From assembly GCF_001544575.2 (NCBI RefSeq), contig NZ_FCNY02000008.1, positions 333,236 through 397,235 of the forward strand: a DNA stretch of 64,000 nucleotides, read 5' to 3'. Under the pieces are notes generated by a model, which searched no databases, had not been told where the DNA came from, and was given only the letters and a program-made list of their open reading frames with translations. A program made the position numbers and the translations under genes. The number at the start of each line of letters is the position of its first letter. The stretch's first letter is position 1. Shown one piece after another: positions 25,572-35,262 of the stretch. Source of the DNA: Caballeronia cordobensis. GTDB lineage: Bacteria; Pseudomonadota; Gammaproteobacteria; Burkholderiales; Burkholderiaceae.

Positions 25572-26471
25572 TCAGAAATGAAGGTCGTAGCTGCCACCCG
25601 GCGCCGGCACGTCGATCACCCGGGCGAACGCGGCGAAGCCCGTGGCCGACACCCGCAGCTCATAGCTGCCCGCGGCGATCTGTGTGAACAGAAAGCGTCC
25701 GTCGCCGTCCGTCCTGACTAGTTGCCGTCGCGTGCCGGCGGTGGTTCGCAGGTCGACCCAGGCGCCGGCCACGGGCAGCGCGCCCGGCGCGGCGCCCGCC
25801 CGCACGGTGCCGCCGAACTGCATGGAGGTCTCGGCGCTCGCGGGCACATCCGCCACGCGCGTTTCCATGAACGTGGTGGTCACCATCGGTCCCGCGGGCA
25901 CGGCGGTCTCGTGGAGCGCCACCGTCACCGCGATATAGACGCACGGCTTCCAGCGATGCCCGTCGCCCATCGTTCCCCAGAACTCGGCGAGCTTCGGAAA
26001 GCCTTCGATCGGCAGCAGGGTGATCGGAAAGCGCTCCTCCGCGATCTGGGCCGGAGGCGGGGCCGGAGGGGTCGATGCCGCATAGATCTCGACCGGGTCG
26101 AGCTCATCGCTCTGGCCGAGCGCACGTGCCGCGTCGGCGAGCAGCGCGTGCTCGTCGATCGTCGGGTCGGTCATCGGCGTGATCGTGACCGGGCTCCACG
26201 CGCTGATGAGATAGTGGCAGTCGACGCGGCGCGGCGGCGGCGTCTCGAACACATCGAGCCCGACCGTGCTGCGCTCGCGTTCGTTGGTGCGCAGCTTGCG
26301 GTTCTCGCGCATGTCGAAGAGGTAGACGTTGAGCGCGTTGCTCGTCATGTTCGAGACGAGTTGACGCCAGGCTTCGTCGGGCGGCTGAAAGCGTACCTGC
26401 GCATCGGCGGTGATCTGCGCGACGCGGTTGCGCAGCAGGCGTTGCAGGAGCAGGTCGAGGTAGTCGATCAT
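25572..26471 (-). CDS. DUF4255 tail terminator (Afp16-like) with carboxypeptidase-regulatory-like domain
   Basis: 299 aa. Residues 1-~195 are DUF4255: MIDYLDLLLQRLLRN, FQPPDEAWRQLVSNMTSNAL, NVYLFDMRENRKLR and LISAWSP, then RFPITLLPIEGFPKLAEFW. The domain caps the tube and sheath. The C-terminal ~95 residues, after GGTVRAGAAPGALPVAGAWV, form a Cna-B/carboxypeptidase-regulatory Ig-like module (RTDGDGRFLFTQIAAGSYEL, VDVPAPGGSYDL-type ending). The module makes this cap longer than simple DUF4255 proteins and may contact the membrane or cell exterior. It is transcribed between the DUF4157 gene and the sheath gene. Confidence 0.87.
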   Translation of the reverse strand: MIDYLDLLLQRLLRNRVAQITADAQVRFQPPDEAWRQLVSNMTSNALNVYLFDMRENRKLRTNERERSTVGLDVFETPPPRRVDCHYLISAWSPVTITPMTDPTIDEHALLADAARALGQSDELDPVEIYAASTPPAPPPAQIAEERFPITLLPIEGFPKLAEFWGTMGDGHRWKPCVYIAVTVALHETAVPAGPMVTTTFMETRVADVPASAETSMQFGGTVRAGAAPGALPVAGAWVDLRTTAGTRRQLVRTDGDGRFLFTQIAAGSYELRVSATGFAAFARVIDVPAPGGSYDLHF

Positions 26472-26486
26472 GAATGCCTCGCCGTC

Positions 26487-29400
26487 TCAGATCTCTTCGT
26501 AGCCGGGCAGGCCGGCGCCGTAGCTGTGGTACGGAACCTTGCGGTCGAGCTCGAGATAGCGCGCGCGGTCGGGTTTGAAGGTGTCGGCCTTGGCCGGGTC
26601 GCCGCCCGCCTGCTGGATGAGCCGCCGCAGTTGCGCGATGTCCTTTCCCCACTTCGGGTAGGCGTCCTTCAGCTTGTTCTGCTGGCTGGTCAGCTCGATC
26701 ACGCTGGGGTTGGAGAGCTTCGGCAACTCGTAGCCGAATACGGTCGAGCCCTTGAACTCCGTTTCCATGGCCGCAAAGACGCCTTGCTCCACGCGCCGGT
26801 AGCTCTGCAGACGCCCGATCGTGTCGGTCGTGTCCTGCTGCAGCTTTTGCGCTTCTTCCGCCTTGCGGGCAGCGGCTTCGTCTGCTTCGGACCGTGGCGC
26901 GTGCGCAGCAGCGGCGGCCGCGGCGGGGGCGGGGGCGGGGGCGCCGCCGTCCCTGGCCGGGCCGGCCGCGGCCGTCTTCGCATTCGGCGCGGCGAGCCGG
27001 TTCAGGGCTGTGCGCATCGCGCTGCGCCGCTCGCCGATACGCTGACGCATTTCGATGAAGTCGCCCGGCCGCTCGAAGGCGCCCGCGTTGTCGCTGATCT
27101 TCCGGTCGAGCGCGTCGAGCTTTTCCATGTCGCTCTTCAGGCGCGCGAGCTGTGCGGTGTCGTCGCCGGCCGCCTGTGCCGCGGCGATGGGATCGCCGAC
27201 GATCAGCGCATCGTAGAGCGCCTTCTGGTCGGCAATCGCATCGGGAAACTCGAACGCGATCGCGGTGCTTCCGACCGCGCGCTGCACGGTGTCGCTGCGC
27301 CCACGGCCCGACTCGCTTTCGAATTCCGCGACGGCCTTGGCGATCAGCTGGCGATTCTGGCCCGCAGCCAGCACTTTCGGACGCGTATCCATCCAGGCTT
27401 GCCAGGTTCCGAAGCTGCCGGACCAGGCGCGCGACCACTCGTTCGGATTCTTCGCAAGCGCGATGAGCGCCGCGTAGCTGTCGTCGGTGAGCGAGGCGCC
27501 GTGCTGCTGCACACTTTCCTGCAGCACGGGCGTGCTGCCCGTGAAGGCGCCGACCACGGTGCCCACCGGCGCCTTGTTGAAGTTGCCGGCAAACTTCTGC
27601 GCGCTGCGCGTGAAGTCCGTCTCGCGCCGTTCGTTGCGCGTCTCACCGAAGCCCGCGTTGTCCGGGCCGGCGCCGCCGGCGAACGCATTGGTGTCGCTCG
27701 CCGAGACGACGGGCTTGCTGCCCGCGCGCAGCGTGGCCCCGCCCGTGCCCTGCGCGCGGTAGGTCCTGGTGACGCCCTCGGGGCCTTCGGTCACTTCCTC
27801 GTTGATCTCGCCGCGATCGACGATGTCGAGCGACAGCCCGCCAACGCCAGCCGTTGTCGTGGTGCCCGTGCCCTTTCCCCGCGACGTGGTTCTCGAGCTG
27901 ACGAGGTCCGGATAACGGGCCTGGAGTCCCTGCAGCGCATCGATCGAGCCGGCCTTGCTGATCTCGGCGAAGCGGGCATCGCGGGCCGGATCGTTCGCGT
28001 CGATCGTGAAGCTTACCGACAGGCCTTGAGTCGCGCTGTCCGCGCGGCTGACGCCCATGCTCGCAACGCCATAGCCGCCCGTCGCGCCGATCGTCGTGTC
28101 AGTGCCCTTCGTGCTCGTGACGGTCACGATGTATTTGCCGTCGCGCAGCGCGACGCGGCGCTCGAGCCCGGATTGCGCGCCCGCACCGAGCTGGAGGCCG
28201 ACGCTGCCGCCGCCTTTGCCGCCGCCCGACGCGCCGAGGTTGCCTTCGATGCTGCCCGTGGCGCCGAGCGCGATTTCGTCGCCTTCCTTCATCTGCGCGA
28301 GGCCCTGCGGCGAGCCGGCGAGCGCGCGCATCTGTCCCGCCAGTGCCCGGGCGTCGTCGATGCTGCCCGCCGCGGCGAGCTGGGCCACGCGCAACTCGCG
28401 CCAGGCGCCGCTCGAGCCGGCCGTCACGTCGGCAAGATATCGGCGGGTTTCCTCCGCCGAGAACTCATGCGCCACGGTCAGATCGAGCGATCCCGACGCG
28501 GCGACGCCGGCCGACACGGAGCCTCGGCTGCCTTCCTTCTCCGCCTTGCCCCCCGCGTGTCCGCCGAGGTTCAAATGGAAGACGATGCGATAACGCGGCG
28601 GCTTGCTGAACGGGATCTCGCTCGTCTCGACCCACGCCTTGCCGCTGAACGCGGCCGTCTTCGTGACGCTGCGGCCCTTGCCATAGTCGGTCTTCGACTG
28701 CGCCGAAGCGTTGACCTGCACGCCGGCCTTGTCGGGGCCGGCGATGAGCGAAGCGCCGGCATCGCTCTGGCGCGACGTCGCAGGCGCGGGCTTCACGGCG
28801 GACTTGTTCGCGCCTTGCCGCGGCTTCGACCGGGGCGGGGCGTCCTTCTGTTCCTGTTGCTCGGTGCCGGGTGCGGGCGGCGGAGTCCGGGTCTGCTGCT
28901 GCGCCGCGGTCTTCGGCGCTGCCTTGGGCGCGGGCTTTGCCTTCGCGGGCGACGGCTTCGGGGTGCGGCCTGCCGCACGCGGCGGCGTTTCGGGTTTGTT
29001 GCCGCTCGTCGGAGCAGGCACGGCGACGGGTTTGCGAGGCGCGGCTTTGGGATGAGCGGGCGCGGTGCTCTGCTTCTGCGGCTGCGTCTTGCGCGCCGTG
29101 GCTTGCTTCTCGTCAGCCTGCCGTTTCTTCGTTCCCGCTGGCGCGGCCCTTTCGGCGCCTGGCTCGGGCGTGGCGCTCGCCTGCCGGGCCCCGCCCGGCT
29201 TGACTCTGCCCTGGCTCGCGATCCGGGGCGCGTTGCGCGTGGCCGGTTTAGCGGACGCTTTGCGCACCGCTCTCGGCACCGTGTACGCGTCGGCGGCGCC
29301 GTGTGGCTTGCCCGCGGCGCCTTTTCCGCCGCCTGCGGTGGTGCTCCGGGGGCCGCCTGCCGCTTTCTTCGTCCGTGACGCCGATTTTGGCTCGGATTTC

Positions 29401-31346
29401 CGGTTGGCGGCCGGCGTGGCCGCGGCAAGCTCCGCGACATCGCCCGGGCCTGCGCCACCCTTGCTCGCCAAAGTCCGCAGGCCGCCACGCCGGGCGACAT
29501 TGGCCTTGCCCGTGGCTCCCGCCTGTTTCGACGCATGCCTGGTTGTGCCGCCGCCCTTGTTCTTCGGCGAGGCCGGGCTCGCGACACCCGCTTGCTTCGA
29601 CGCCCCGGTTCGCGGCGCGGGCTTCTTCTTGCTCTGCGCCGCCTTGCTGCCCTTGGTAGGTGTCGCGCTGGTAGCCGATGCCTGCCTGCCACGCTTCCTG
29701 GGCGCAGCCTTCTTGCCCGCGGGCCCGGTGGCCGGTGAGCTCCCGGCGGCCGCGGGCTGTTGCGTCCCGGCCTTGCCGCCCTTGGTGCCTGCGTTGGGAC
29801 GCTTGCCTTGCTGCGCGGGCGGGGTGGCCGGTTGCTGGCCGGCTGCGCCCTGCGCCTGTGCCTGTGCCTGTGCCGCGCTGCCCGCTTTATTGCGCATGCG
29901 CGTGATGTTCCGCGGTAGCGTGCCGTTGCGCAGATCCCTCTCCAGCTTCTCCCGATGCGCCTCGTATGCGCGCTCGATCTTGCCGGGCGCGTACTGGATG
30001 AGGCCGCTCTCGCTGATCTGCTCGTCGCCGAGTTTGTCGCGCAACTGAGCGGACCTGCGGCGCGTGGTCTTCGGGCCGTTTTTCAGATCGCGCGTCCAGT
30101 AGACGACGCCTTGCAGGCGGTTGTCGCGCGCCGCCTGCAGCAGCATCTCGGCGGTTTCAGTGTCGCCCACCATTCGCAGCTCGGCGATCTTGCGGCCGAC
30201 CCACTCGTTGGACATCTGCCGCACGCCGTCGCTCTTGTTCAGGCCGCTCGCGCCATACTTGTTCTCGATGATGAGGATCTTGCCGCGCTTGCTTATGCCC
30301 CAGGCGTCGATCCCCGTGCCGTAGTCGCCGACGTGCTGCTGCGGCGAATTCCAGTCGGCGAGCGTGATGCCTTCCTTCTCCGCCTGCGCGAGGCCGCCCG
30401 CAGTGCCGAGGCGCTCGCCGGACTGCAGCGAGGCCTTCTTCGCGACCCTACGCGACGGCTTGCCCTGTTCGAGCGCGGCGCGATCGATGTCGGCGGTGCT
30501 CTGGCGTCGCTTGCCGCTCGCGCCGCGCTCGGGACCGATGCGCTGCGCCTGCACCGAATCGATGTCTTCCAGCACTTGGGAATGCAGGTCCGTCGCCCCG
30601 GCGGCGCTGCGCACGCGCCTTTCGAGTCCTTCGATCATTTCCTCGGCGCTGTCGCGGTCGCGGCCGATGCGCTTGCGCACCTCGGCGGCGGCGCGCACCG
30701 TCGAGCTGCGCGGCAGACCCGCAGTGGCGGCGTCCGCCTCGACCTTGCGCAGGCGCTCTTCGAGCGGATCGGAGGCGGGCCCCGCGCCTTTCTTTTTCTT
30801 GCCCTTGCGCGCTTCGTCGTCCTCCTCGCGCGCGACGCCCGGTGCGGTGCCGCCGCTCACCCGCACCGGACCCTGGCCGTTCGAGAACTGACTCGCGGCC
30901 CGGTCGGCCGCCTGTTCGTGCCCGGCATACGGGTCGAGTGCGGGAGCGGAGCCGCCCCGGCCTTGCTGGATCACGTGCGCCAGTTCATGGCCGAGCAGGC
31001 GCCTGCCGCGGACGTCGTGCGGTGCATAGCGTCCGGCGGCGAATACGATGTGGTGCCCCAGCGTGTAAGCGTTCGCGTGCAGGTCCGCGGCGGACTCGGC
31101 CGCGTCGCCATTGGTGTGGATGCGGACCTGCGAGAAATCCTGGCCGAAGCGCGCTTCGACGTGACGCCGCAGCCCGGCGGGCAACGGCATGCCGGCCTGA
31201 CCGACGGCGCGCAACACCGCGTCGCCGTGACCGTGCCCGGGCGTGTCGAGGTACGCGTATCCGCGATCCGGCGAGCGGTCGCGCGAGACATGCGGCGCGC
31301 GCTTCGTCGTATCGGGAGGCGGCTTGTGGCTGTGCCGGGCGGTCAT
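26487..31346 (-). CDS. Giant eCIS protein: DUF4157 domain plus PD-(D/E)XK-like nuclease motif
   Basis: About 1619 aa, starting at an ATG with GGAGGAG that overlaps the ATPase stop. Residues ~40-125 are the eCIS DUF4157 domain (LRRHVEARFGQDFSQVRIH; LLGHELAHVIQQ, with the zincin HELAH near 118-122). Residues ~300-450 resemble polymorphic-toxin endonucleases: GTGIDAWG near 344, LIIENKYGASGL near 359 (D...ExK) and RQMSNEWV near 378. Residues ~485-865 are Lys/Ala/Pro-rich and low in complexity. After about 870 comes a glycine-rich beta region (GGKGGGSVGLQLGAGAQSGL), then helices and an Ala-rich coiled segment near 1465-1500. DUF4157 marks eCIS cargo, so I infer a toxin or cargo; a tape-measure role is the alternative. 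Confidence 0.75.
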   Translation of the reverse strand: MTARHSHKPPPDTTKRAPHVSRDRSPDRGYAYLDTPGHGHGDAVLRAVGQAGMPLPAGLRRHVEARFGQDFSQVRIHTNGDAAESAADLHANAYTLGHHIVFAAGRYAPHDVRGRRLLGHELAHVIQQGRGGSAPALDPYAGHEQAADRAASQFSNGQGPVRVSGGTAPGVAREEDDEARKGKKKKGAGPASDPLEERLRKVEADAATAGLPRSSTVRAAAEVRKRIGRDRDSAEEMIEGLERRVRSAAGATDLHSQVLEDIDSVQAQRIGPERGASGKRRQSTADIDRAALEQGKPSRRVAKKASLQSGERLGTAGGLAQAEKEGITLADWNSPQQHVGDYGTGIDAWGISKRGKILIIENKYGASGLNKSDGVRQMSNEWVGRKIAELRMVGDTETAEMLLQAARDNRLQGVVYWTRDLKNGPKTTRRRSAQLRDKLGDEQISESGLIQYAPGKIERAYEAHREKLERDLRNGTLPRNITRMRNKAGSAAQAQAQAQGAAGQQPATPPAQQGKRPNAGTKGGKAGTQQPAAAGSSPATGPAGKKAAPRKRGRQASATSATPTKGSKAAQSKKKPAPRTGASKQAGVASPASPKNKGGGTTRHASKQAGATGKANVARRGGLRTLASKGGAGPGDVAELAAATPAANRKSEPKSASRTKKAAGGPRSTTAGGGKGAAGKPHGAADAYTVPRAVRKASAKPATRNAPRIASQGRVKPGGARQASATPEPGAERAAPAGTKKRQADEKQATARKTQPQKQSTAPAHPKAAPRKPVAVPAPTSGNKPETPPRAAGRTPKPSPAKAKPAPKAAPKTAAQQQTRTPPPAPGTEQQEQKDAPPRSKPRQGANKSAVKPAPATSRQSDAGASLIAGPDKAGVQVNASAQSKTDYGKGRSVTKTAAFSGKAWVETSEIPFSKPPRYRIVFHLNLGGHAGGKAEKEGSRGSVSAGVAASGSLDLTVAHEFSAEETRRYLADVTAGSSGAWRELRVAQLAAAGSIDDARALAGQMRALAGSPQGLAQMKEGDEIALGATGSIEGNLGASGGGKGGGSVGLQLGAGAQSGLERRVALRDGKYIVTVTSTKGTDTTIGATGGYGVASMGVSRADSATQGLSVSFTIDANDPARDARFAEISKAGSIDALQGLQARYPDLVSSRTTSRGKGTGTTTTAGVGGLSLDIVDRGEINEEVTEGPEGVTRTYRAQGTGGATLRAGSKPVVSASDTNAFAGGAGPDNAGFGETRNERRETDFTRSAQKFAGNFNKAPVGTVVGAFTGSTPVLQESVQQHGASLTDDSYAALIALAKNPNEWSRAWSGSFGTWQAWMDTRPKVLAAGQNRQLIAKAVAEFESESGRGRSDTVQRAVGSTAIAFEFPDAIADQKALYDALIVGDPIAAAQAAGDDTAQLARLKSDMEKLDALDRKISDNAGAFERPGDFIEMRQRIGERRSAMRTALNRLAAPNAKTAAAGPARDGGAPAPAPAAAAAAAHAPRSEADEAAARKAEEAQKLQQDTTDTIGRLQSYRRVEQGVFAAMETEFKGSTVFGYELPKLSNPSVIELTSQQNKLKDAYPKWGKDIAQLRRLIQQAGGDPAKADTFKPDRARYLELDRKVPYHSYGAGLPGYEEI

Positions 31347-33451
31347 CGGGCACGCTCCTCCGCAGGCTGTGAGCCGGCGAGGCCGAGCCGGCGCCAATCG
31401 GCTTCGGCGAGCGTCTTGCCCATCTTCTGATATTCGCGCTGGGTGGCGCGCAGCAGATGGCTCCGCTCGACGGCGCATGCGTCGGTGGCTGCGAAGTGGG
31501 CCGCCGCGAGAACCAGGTTGCGGATGTTGCCGCCGGCGAGCGGCAGGCTGCGCGCCAGTTCGTCCAGGTCGACCGAGGCGTCGCGCGCGAGCTGTTCAGG
31601 CCAGTGCGCCTGCCACAGCCGGCGCCGCTCGGTTTCCTGCGGCAACGGAAAGGTCACCGCGAAGCTCACGCGCCGGGTAAACGCATCGTCGATGTTTTGC
31701 CGCAGATTGGTCGCGAGTATCGCGAGTCCCTCGAATTGCTCCATCTTCTGCAGCAGGTAGGCGATCTCCAGGTTCGCGTAGCGGTCGTGTGCGTCCTTCA
31801 CCTCGGAGCGCTTGCCGAAGAGCGCGTCGGCTTCGTCGAAGAACAGCACGGCATTCGCGGATTCGGCGGCCTCGAACACGCGATCCAGATTCTTCTCCGT
31901 CTCGCCGATGTATTTGCTCACCACCTGCGCGAGGTCGACGCAGAAGAGATCGAGCCCGAGATCGGCGGCGATCACTTCCGCCGCGAGGGTCTTGCCGGTG
32001 CCGGAGGGACCGGCGAACAGCACGGTCACCCCGCGCTCGGAAACGAGGCGGCTCGACGTGCCCCACGCCTGCGCGAGCTGCGCGCGCTGCGCCGCGCGCC
32101 GGCTGATCTCGCGCAGTTGCTCCTCCGTGTCGGGCGGAAGGATGAGGTTCGTCCAGTCGGCGCGCGGGCACACGCGCCGGGCCAGTTGCTCGAGCGCGTG
32201 CCCGCATAGCGCGCGGGCGGCCGCGGAGCAGTCGGCAAGGCCGAGTGGCGTCTGGCCGCTGTCCGGATCGCGCGCGAGCACGTCGTCCACGGCTTGCTCG
32301 ATTTGCGATGCGCCGAGGCGAAAGCGCCCTGAGAGGATGTGCGCGGTGTCCGTGCCGATGTCGCGCCCGCGCGCCGCCGCGGCGCGCCGCCACAGCCTTG
32401 CACGTTCGTCGGGCTCCGGCAGCGACAGGTCGAGGCGGACCAGTCCGCCACGCATGCGCAGCCCGGCGGGCCACGGCAGACTGGAACCGGTCACGCAGTG
32501 GACGGGGAATGCATCGAGCGCGTCCGCGAGCGCGGCGCAAACGGCGTCCCGCTCGTGCGGGTCCAGTCGCTCCGCGCCGTGACAGTACAGCACCGCGCCG
32601 CGCCACCATGCCTCGCGGCACAGACGGAACGCGAGACGAGCAGGCCGGCCACCGGCGGGCAGCGCGCAGAGGTCGGCGCTGATGAGGCTCATGCGCTGCT
32701 CCGCCGCCAGCAGAGCGGCGATGCGGTGCCGGCCGCTGCCGGCCGGCCCGCGCAAATGGATACGAAGCGGCGCGCGACGCCGCGCCGAGGCCTCGCGCAA
32801 TGCGTGTAACGCCAGTAACGCGGAGTGTCCCGGCGAGTCGGCCTCGGGCATCCGCAACGGACGGATGAGCCGGCAGAACGGAATCAGGCTCTCGTCGAGA
32901 GCGGAGCCTGGCAGAAAGAGCGCGAGCACCTGCCGATCGATGGTGAGGCCGCGCGAGGCCGGAAACGAGGGGACGCATTCGGTCTCGTCCATCTCGACGA
33001 GGCGGTGAGTGAAGAGCGGTCCTTTGAGCGACGTGGGCAACGCTTCGAGCATCCGGCCACGAGAGAGGCCGAGCAGCCTGAGTGTGAACGCGAGCGACGG
33101 GCGCTGTGCGCTCACATCGTCCTGCAGGTAGGCGAGCGTGGACCGGTAGACGGGGTCGAACTGCAAAACCAGCAACACCGCGAGCACGGCCTCGTCGAGC
33201 GGGCTGAGCGCATACTGTGCGCTCAGCCAGTCGCCAGCGGCAAGGGACGCCCAGGCGTGAGCCAGGTTCCCGATCCGGTCGGGCCATTGCGGCGTTGCGC
33301 CGGGCTGGCATTGATGATCGCTCACGGCGCGCGTCAGCAATTCGTCCAGCAGGGCGCACAGGTCTTCGAGCCCGCTTTCCGTCGTGCAGTCGTGCGCCTC
33401 CTGTTCGGACGCGCGAGATACGGCAGCGGACTCGCCTAGCGTGGTCATCAT
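31343..33451 (-). CDS. AAA+ ATPase of the eCIS (Afp15-like)
   Basis: About 702 aa. The N-terminal ~270 residues include a 'GPAGSGRHRIAALLA' degenerate P-loop-like site. The C-terminal AAA+ domain has Walker A GPSGTGKT near 480, Walker B AVLFFDEADALFGK near 536 and sensor/arginine-finger TRRVSFAVTFPLP, matching Afp15/ClpV-type ATPases of eCIS. Its role is taken to be particle assembly or release rather than sheath recycling, since eCIS are shed. I choose the ATG at 33451 (another at 33448) over the open frame above it because it abuts the previous stop (TGATGATG). A four-base overlap couples it to the DUF4157 gene. Confidence 0.88.
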   Translation of the reverse strand: MMTTLGESAAVSRASEQEAHDCTTESGLEDLCALLDELLTRAVSDHQCQPGATPQWPDRIGNLAHAWASLAAGDWLSAQYALSPLDEAVLAVLLVLQFDPVYRSTLAYLQDDVSAQRPSLAFTLRLLGLSRGRMLEALPTSLKGPLFTHRLVEMDETECVPSFPASRGLTIDRQVLALFLPGSALDESLIPFCRLIRPLRMPEADSPGHSALLALHALREASARRRAPLRIHLRGPAGSGRHRIAALLAAEQRMSLISADLCALPAGGRPARLAFRLCREAWWRGAVLYCHGAERLDPHERDAVCAALADALDAFPVHCVTGSSLPWPAGLRMRGGLVRLDLSLPEPDERARLWRRAAAARGRDIGTDTAHILSGRFRLGASQIEQAVDDVLARDPDSGQTPLGLADCSAAARALCGHALEQLARRVCPRADWTNLILPPDTEEQLREISRRAAQRAQLAQAWGTSSRLVSERGVTVLFAGPSGTGKTLAAEVIAADLGLDLFCVDLAQVVSKYIGETEKNLDRVFEAAESANAVLFFDEADALFGKRSEVKDAHDRYANLEIAYLLQKMEQFEGLAILATNLRQNIDDAFTRRVSFAVTFPLPQETERRRLWQAHWPEQLARDASVDLDELARSLPLAGGNIRNLVLAAAHFAATDACAVERSHLLRATQREYQKMGKTLAEADWRRLGLAGSQPAEERAR

Positions 33452-33774
33452 CAGTACTCGGGATCGTCGGGCGGCGGAGCGTCGGCCCCGGTATGGCCGA
33501 GCGCCTCGTGGACGGCCTCGAATCGCGCGAGCGTCGAGCGTAGCAGTTCGAGCAATGCGCGCGCATAGGTCGGCGTCATGACGATGCGAATCCCGTCCCC
33601 GCATTCCTGCTTGCCGTCGAACGCCTGTGCGATCCGCAGCAGAATCTCCTCATGGCTGAACCCCGCCTCGAAGTAGTTGGCGTACGCGTAGGCGGTCTCC
33701 GCGATATCGGAGGGCGCAGAAAACTCAGGTGGCGGCGTGTCGGCTTGCATGGCCCCGCTCGTTGCAGGAGCCAT
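33451..33774 (-). CDS. Small DUF3467-like protein, first gene of the eCIS operon
   Basis: 107 aa from the ATG at 33774. The same frame opens at a TTG at 33822, and another ATG sits at 33750. AETAYAYANYFEAGFSHEEI, then FDGKQECGDGIRIVMTPTYA and RALLELLRSTLARFEAVHEA, resembles the DUF3467 type (anFa..g...eflf.F......i.IvmsP..ak.L...L...i..yE). The role in injection systems is unknown. No ribosome site clearly decides the start. If the sigma54-like promoter at 33762-33778 is real, transcription begins near 33752 and the ATG at 33750 would be nearly leaderless. The stop overlaps the ATPase start. Confidence 0.65.
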   Translation of the reverse strand: MAPATSGAMQADTPPPEFSAPSDIAETAYAYANYFEAGFSHEEILLRIAQAFDGKQECGDGIRIVMTPTYARALLELLRSTLARFEAVHEALGHTGADAPPPDDPEY

Positions 33775-33778
33775 GCCA
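33762..33778 (-). promoter_or_regulatory. Candidate sigma54 (-24/-12) promoter for the eCIS operon
   Basis: The minus strand reads TGGCATGGCTCCTGCAA, with GG and GC ten bases apart, against the consensus TGGCAYG-N4-TTGCW. Palindromes 80-190 bases upstream and a sigma54 activator next door support it. Its weakness is that it lies inside the earliest possible reading of the first gene. Confidence 0.5.
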
Positions 33779-33858
33779 TCCGCGGAATCTCGAGAGCGGC
33801 TCGGGAAGTCCTTTGATTTCAAGGGTTTGCTCGAGGGGCGCGCGAAGCGCCGCGGCCT

Positions 33859-33882
33859 GTGTCACAGGGCGGGTTGTGACAC
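33859..33882. promoter_or_regulatory. Palindrome GTGTCACA-N8-TGTGACAC, probable activator site 1
   Basis: Perfect eight-base inverted repeat with an eight-base spacer. Its centre is about 118 bases upstream of the start point predicted from the sigma54-like promoter, which is a normal enhancer distance. Confidence 0.65.
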
Positions 33883-33917
33883 GGATCAGGATCGCGTCGA
33901 TGGATCAAGGCCGGAGG

Positions 33918-33939
33918 GTGTCACATCGCGCTGTGACAC
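33918..33939. promoter_or_regulatory. Palindrome GTGTCACA-N6-TGTGACAC, probable activator site 2
   Basis: The same arms as site 1 but with a six-base spacer, centred near 33928 and followed by a further half-site TGTGACAC at 33944-33951. The half-site touches the end of the activator gene (33954). The two full sites are 58-59 bases apart centre to centre. Confidence 0.65.
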
Positions 33940-33953
33940 CGCGTGTGACACGG

Positions 33954-35006
<1,053 letters not shown>

Positions 35007-35262
35007 GATGTGACGACCTCACGCATTCCGGTTCACGCGCGCTCCGCGCAAGGCGACGGGCGCAGCTGCCTACTCCTGCTTTCACACACGATAGGCGAGG
35101 CGGCGGAATTTTGTAATGTTAGCTACGCATTAACTTGTGAGGAAACGCATGTTGCGCCCGGAAGCTAGGAATTCGCTAGTTCAGTTATAGATTTTTCGTA
35201 GTTTCCTGAAGCTGTACCTCGTGTCATTCTCGTTCCAACTCAACAAAACGACAGGAGGAAGT

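Noticed and set aside
25722..29378. A 1218-aa open frame on the plus strand
   Set aside because: It is antisense to the DUF4255 and DUF4157 genes, is rich in Arg/Ala/Gly without any fold signature, and arises from GC-rich codon bias.
29065..31430. Two long plus-strand frames (327 and 491 aa) across the DUF4157 gene
   Set aside because: Antisense shadows; the minus-strand frame has the DUF4157 and nuclease motifs and a good ribosome site.
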